64,000 nt of DNA, taken from positions 124,001 to 188,000 of the forward strand of contig CBDCJX010000002.1 in the NCBI GenBank assembly GCA_965218045.1, given 5' to 3'. The stretch is from CAVRCA01 sp965218045. Lineage in GTDB: Bacteria > Pseudomonadota > Alphaproteobacteria > Acetobacterales > Acetobacteraceae. The position numbers and the translations under genes are program-made. The notes beneath the pieces were generated by a model. That model was not told the DNA's origin. It saw only the letters and a list, made by a program, of their open reading frames with translations, and made no database searches. Of the stretch, positions 62,319 through 64,000 are shown one piece after another (within the stretch, counting starts at the first letter, position 1; every line of letters begins with the position of its first letter).

Positions 62319-62356
62319 GTCAGAGCAATCAGGGCGGCTCTCCGGCCATCTCCCGC

Positions 62357-62836
62357 ATGAAGCTGCGCAACCCCGAGCCGGTCATCCTCGACGCCGTCGA
62401 TCGCCGCATCCTGGCCGAGCTGCAGCAGGATGGGCGCATGACCAACGTGGAACTGGCGCGGCGGGCCGGCATTTCGGCGCCGCCGTGCCTGCGCCGGGTG
62501 CGTCGGCTGGAGGAGGCGGGGGTGATTCGCGGCTATCACGCCGACACCGATCCGCAGCGCCTCGGCTGGGAGATCACCTTTTTTGCCGTGGTCGGTCTCG
62601 ACAGCCAGAAGGAGGCGGTGCTCGTCGCCTTCGAGCAGCACGTCGCGACCTGGCCCGAGGTGCGGGAATGCCACATGATCCGTGGTGGCGGCGACTTCCT
62701 GCTCAAGTTCGTCGCCCGCGACACCGCCCATGAGAACCAGCTCACCGAGCGGCTGACCGGCATGGCAGCGGTCGGCCGGGTGCAGACCTTGCAGACGATC
62801 CGCACCAGCCGCCACCTCGCCGGCGTGCCGCTGTAG
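62357..62836 (+). CDS. Lrp/AsnC-family transcriptional regulator
   Basis: The 159-residue protein has an AsnC-type helix-turn-helix (LDAVDRRILAELQQDGRMTNVELARRAGISAPPCLRRVRRLEEAGVIRGYHA) and a RAM ligand domain (PEVRECHMIRGGGDFLLKFVARD). Such proteins sense amino acids. Its position opposite trxB is common among alphaproteobacteria. Confidence 0.94.
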   Translation: MKLRNPEPVILDAVDRRILAELQQDGRMTNVELARRAGISAPPCLRRVRRLEEAGVIRGYHADTDPQRLGWEITFFAVVGLDSQKEAVLVAFEQHVATWPEVRECHMIRGGGDFLLKFVARDTAHENQLTERLTGMAAVGRVQTLQTIRTSRHLAGVPL

Positions 62837-62915
62837 TCCGGCAAAGCTCCAGGACACCTTGACCGCGCCGCGCGCTGCTCTATGCCGCGCCAGGGTGCGG
62901 GGGGAGCCGGCCGAA

Positions 62916-64000
62916 TTGGACGTGCCGATCGAGGCGGTCGAGAGTGCGGTCGAGCCGGCCGGGCGAGAGCCGGCCGAGCTCACCGTGGTCGTGCCCTGCT
63001 ACAACGAACGGGACAACATCGTCCCGCTGGTCGCCGCACTCGACAGGGCCCTCGCCGGGCTGCGCTGGGAGGTGATGTTCGTCGACGACGATAGCCCGGA
63101 CGGTACCGCGGCCGAAGCGCGCCGGCTCGCCGCGGCCGACCCGCGTGTGCGTTGCATCCGGCGGATCGGCCGCCGGGGGCTCGCCTCGGCGGTGATCGAG
63201 GGCGGCCTGTCCTCGGCGGCCGAGTTCCTCGCGGTGATCGACGGTGATTTGCAGCACGACGAGACGCGACTGCCCGACATGCTCGCGGCGCTTCGCTCCG
63301 GCGGGTTCGACCTGGCGGTGGGTAGCCGCCATGTCGCGGGCGGCGACGATAGGGGGCTGGCCTTGCCCTGGCGCCACCGGCTGTCGGGCCTCGGCACCAG
63401 CCTCGCGCAACGCATCCTGCCGGTCCGGCTGAGCGATCCGATGAGTGGCTTCTTCATGCTGCGCCGGGAGCTTTTCGAGCAGCTGGCCCCGCGTCTGACC
63501 GGGATCGGCTTCAAGATCCTGCTCGACATCGTGCTGAGCGCACCCGAACGGCTGCGGGTGGCGGAGATCCCGGCGCGGTTCCGCGAGCGGCAGTCGGGCG
63601 AGAGCAAGCTCGACGTGCAGGTGCTGGCGGAGTTCGGCGCGCTGCTGGTCGACAAGCTGACCGGCGGCCTGGTGCCGCTGCGCTTCCTCGCCTTCGCGAC
63701 GGTCGGAGTGCTCGGCGTGCTGGTCCATCTGGCGGTGCTCATCACCGCGCAACGCGTCGGCACCAGCTTCGCCACGGCGCAGATCGCTGCCACCGTCGTG
63801 GCGATGGCGTTCAACTTCCAGCTCAACAACGAGATCACCTACCGCGACCAGCGACTGCGCGGCGCGCGGCTGTGGCGCGGCTTCCTGCTGTTCATGCTGG
63901 TATGCGGCCTGGGCGCGGTGCCCGGGGTCGGCATCGCGCGGGTGCTGTATGCCGATCACACGGCCTGGACCCTCGCCGGGGCGGTCGGCGCGGTGATCGC
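62916..64000 (+). CDS. Dolichol-phosphate mannosyltransferase-like GT2 with GtrA-type membrane domain (3' end outside window)
   Basis: The frame is open to the window end. It has LTVVVPCYNERDNIVPLVAALD, VMFVDDDSPDGT, FLAVIDGDLQHDETRLPDML and DPMSGFFMLRRELF, the catalytic layout of DPM1-type GT2 enzymes. From FLAFATVGVLGVLVHLAVL a GtrA-like multi-helix membrane domain begins, with NFQLNNEITYRD in it. It transfers a sugar to a polyprenyl phosphate and may flip it. I chose the TTG nine bases after GGGGGAG; a GTG at 62895 is an alternative. Confidence 0.9.
   Translation, partial: MDVPIEAVESAVEPAGREPAELTVVVPCYNERDNIVPLVAALDRALAGLRWEVMFVDDDSPDGTAAEARRLAAADPRVRCIRRIGRRGLASAVIEGGLSSAAEFLAVIDGDLQHDETRLPDMLAALRSGGFDLAVGSRHVAGGDDRGLALPWRHRLSGLGTSLAQRILPVRLSDPMSGFFMLRRELFEQLAPRLTGIGFKILLDIVLSAPERLRVAEIPARFRERQSGESKLDVQVLAEFGALLVDKLTGGLVPLRFLAFATVGVLGVLVHLAVLITAQRVGTSFATAQIAATVVAMAFNFQLNNEITYRDQRLRGARLWRGFLLFMLVCGLGAVPGVGIARVLYADHTAWTLAGAVGAVI

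Overview
The window is GC-rich DNA whose gene content and order point to an alphaproteobacterium, most probably of the Acetobacteraceae/Rhodospirillales (inference from protein character, not a search). Supporting blocks are glyA-nrdR-ribD-ribE-ribB-ribH-nusB-thiL, CBP3-like/DUF177/rpmF/plsX/fabH/ihfA/merR followed by tRNA-Pro, and the divergent trxB/lrp pair. There is no CRISPR array, rRNA operon, complete insertion sequence or prophage.

Layout. 1-7.6 kb: an ADP-ribosylglycohydrolase-like protein, a Bcr/CflA exporter, and two divergent metabolic groups (metallo-hydrolase/aminotransferase/serine hydrolase; CoA-transferase/AHL-lactonase-like). 7.7-9.4 kb: a decayed DHA2 exporter beside an MntR-like regulator and a small unknown gene. 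9.5-13.2 kb: the complete paaABCDE phenylacetyl-CoA epoxidase operon, then tRNA-Arg. 13.5-33.4 kb: a co-directional run of 19 genes on the minus strand for uptake and opening of cyclic amides or imides: PxpA/B/C 5-oxoprolinase proteins with a biotin carrier, two hydantoinase/oxoprolinase A+B pairs, a 61-residue four-cysteine protein, a five-part branched-chain-type ABC transporter, a class IV aminotransferase, a 294-residue NodB-fold hydrolase, a CobW GTPase with a small CxxC partner, and an MDR oxidoreductase. 33.4-39.8 kb: a lone Mrr-type nuclease gene and an aerobic benzoyl-CoA (box) operon: benzoate-CoA ligase with two frameshifts, an alpha/beta hydrolase, boxC and boxB, but no boxA.

40-44.7 kb: a MaoC dehydratase, a second CobW GTPase, an 85-residue unknown, an Xre/MbcA/ParS-type antitoxin domain protein, hemB of the zinc-independent type, and an FAD monooxygenase. 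44.8-58 kb: housekeeping genes for one-carbon metabolism, nrd regulation, riboflavin, NusB, thiamine, outer membrane assembly (BamE), cytochrome bc1 assembly, ribosomal protein L32, phospholipid and fatty acid initiation, and IHF. 58-64 kb: a hypothetical gene with an almost leaderless sigma-70 promoter, a single-domain response regulator, a candidate structured small RNA with its own terminator, a LysR regulator, trxB, an Lrp regulator, and a membrane glycosyltransferase that runs off the window.

How the parts fit. The organism appears to degrade aromatic acids through CoA thioesters and epoxides (paa and box) and to salvage cyclic nitrogen compounds by ATP-dependent and metal-dependent ring opening. 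The cyclic-amide run is the most unusual system here: the transporter, three separate ring-opening chemistries and a metallochaperone candidate lie on one strand with very short spacing. Aromatic and cyclic-amide genes are contiguous on the minus strand from about 39.8 kb down to 8.7 kb, broken only by small gaps, the tRNA and the Mrr gene.
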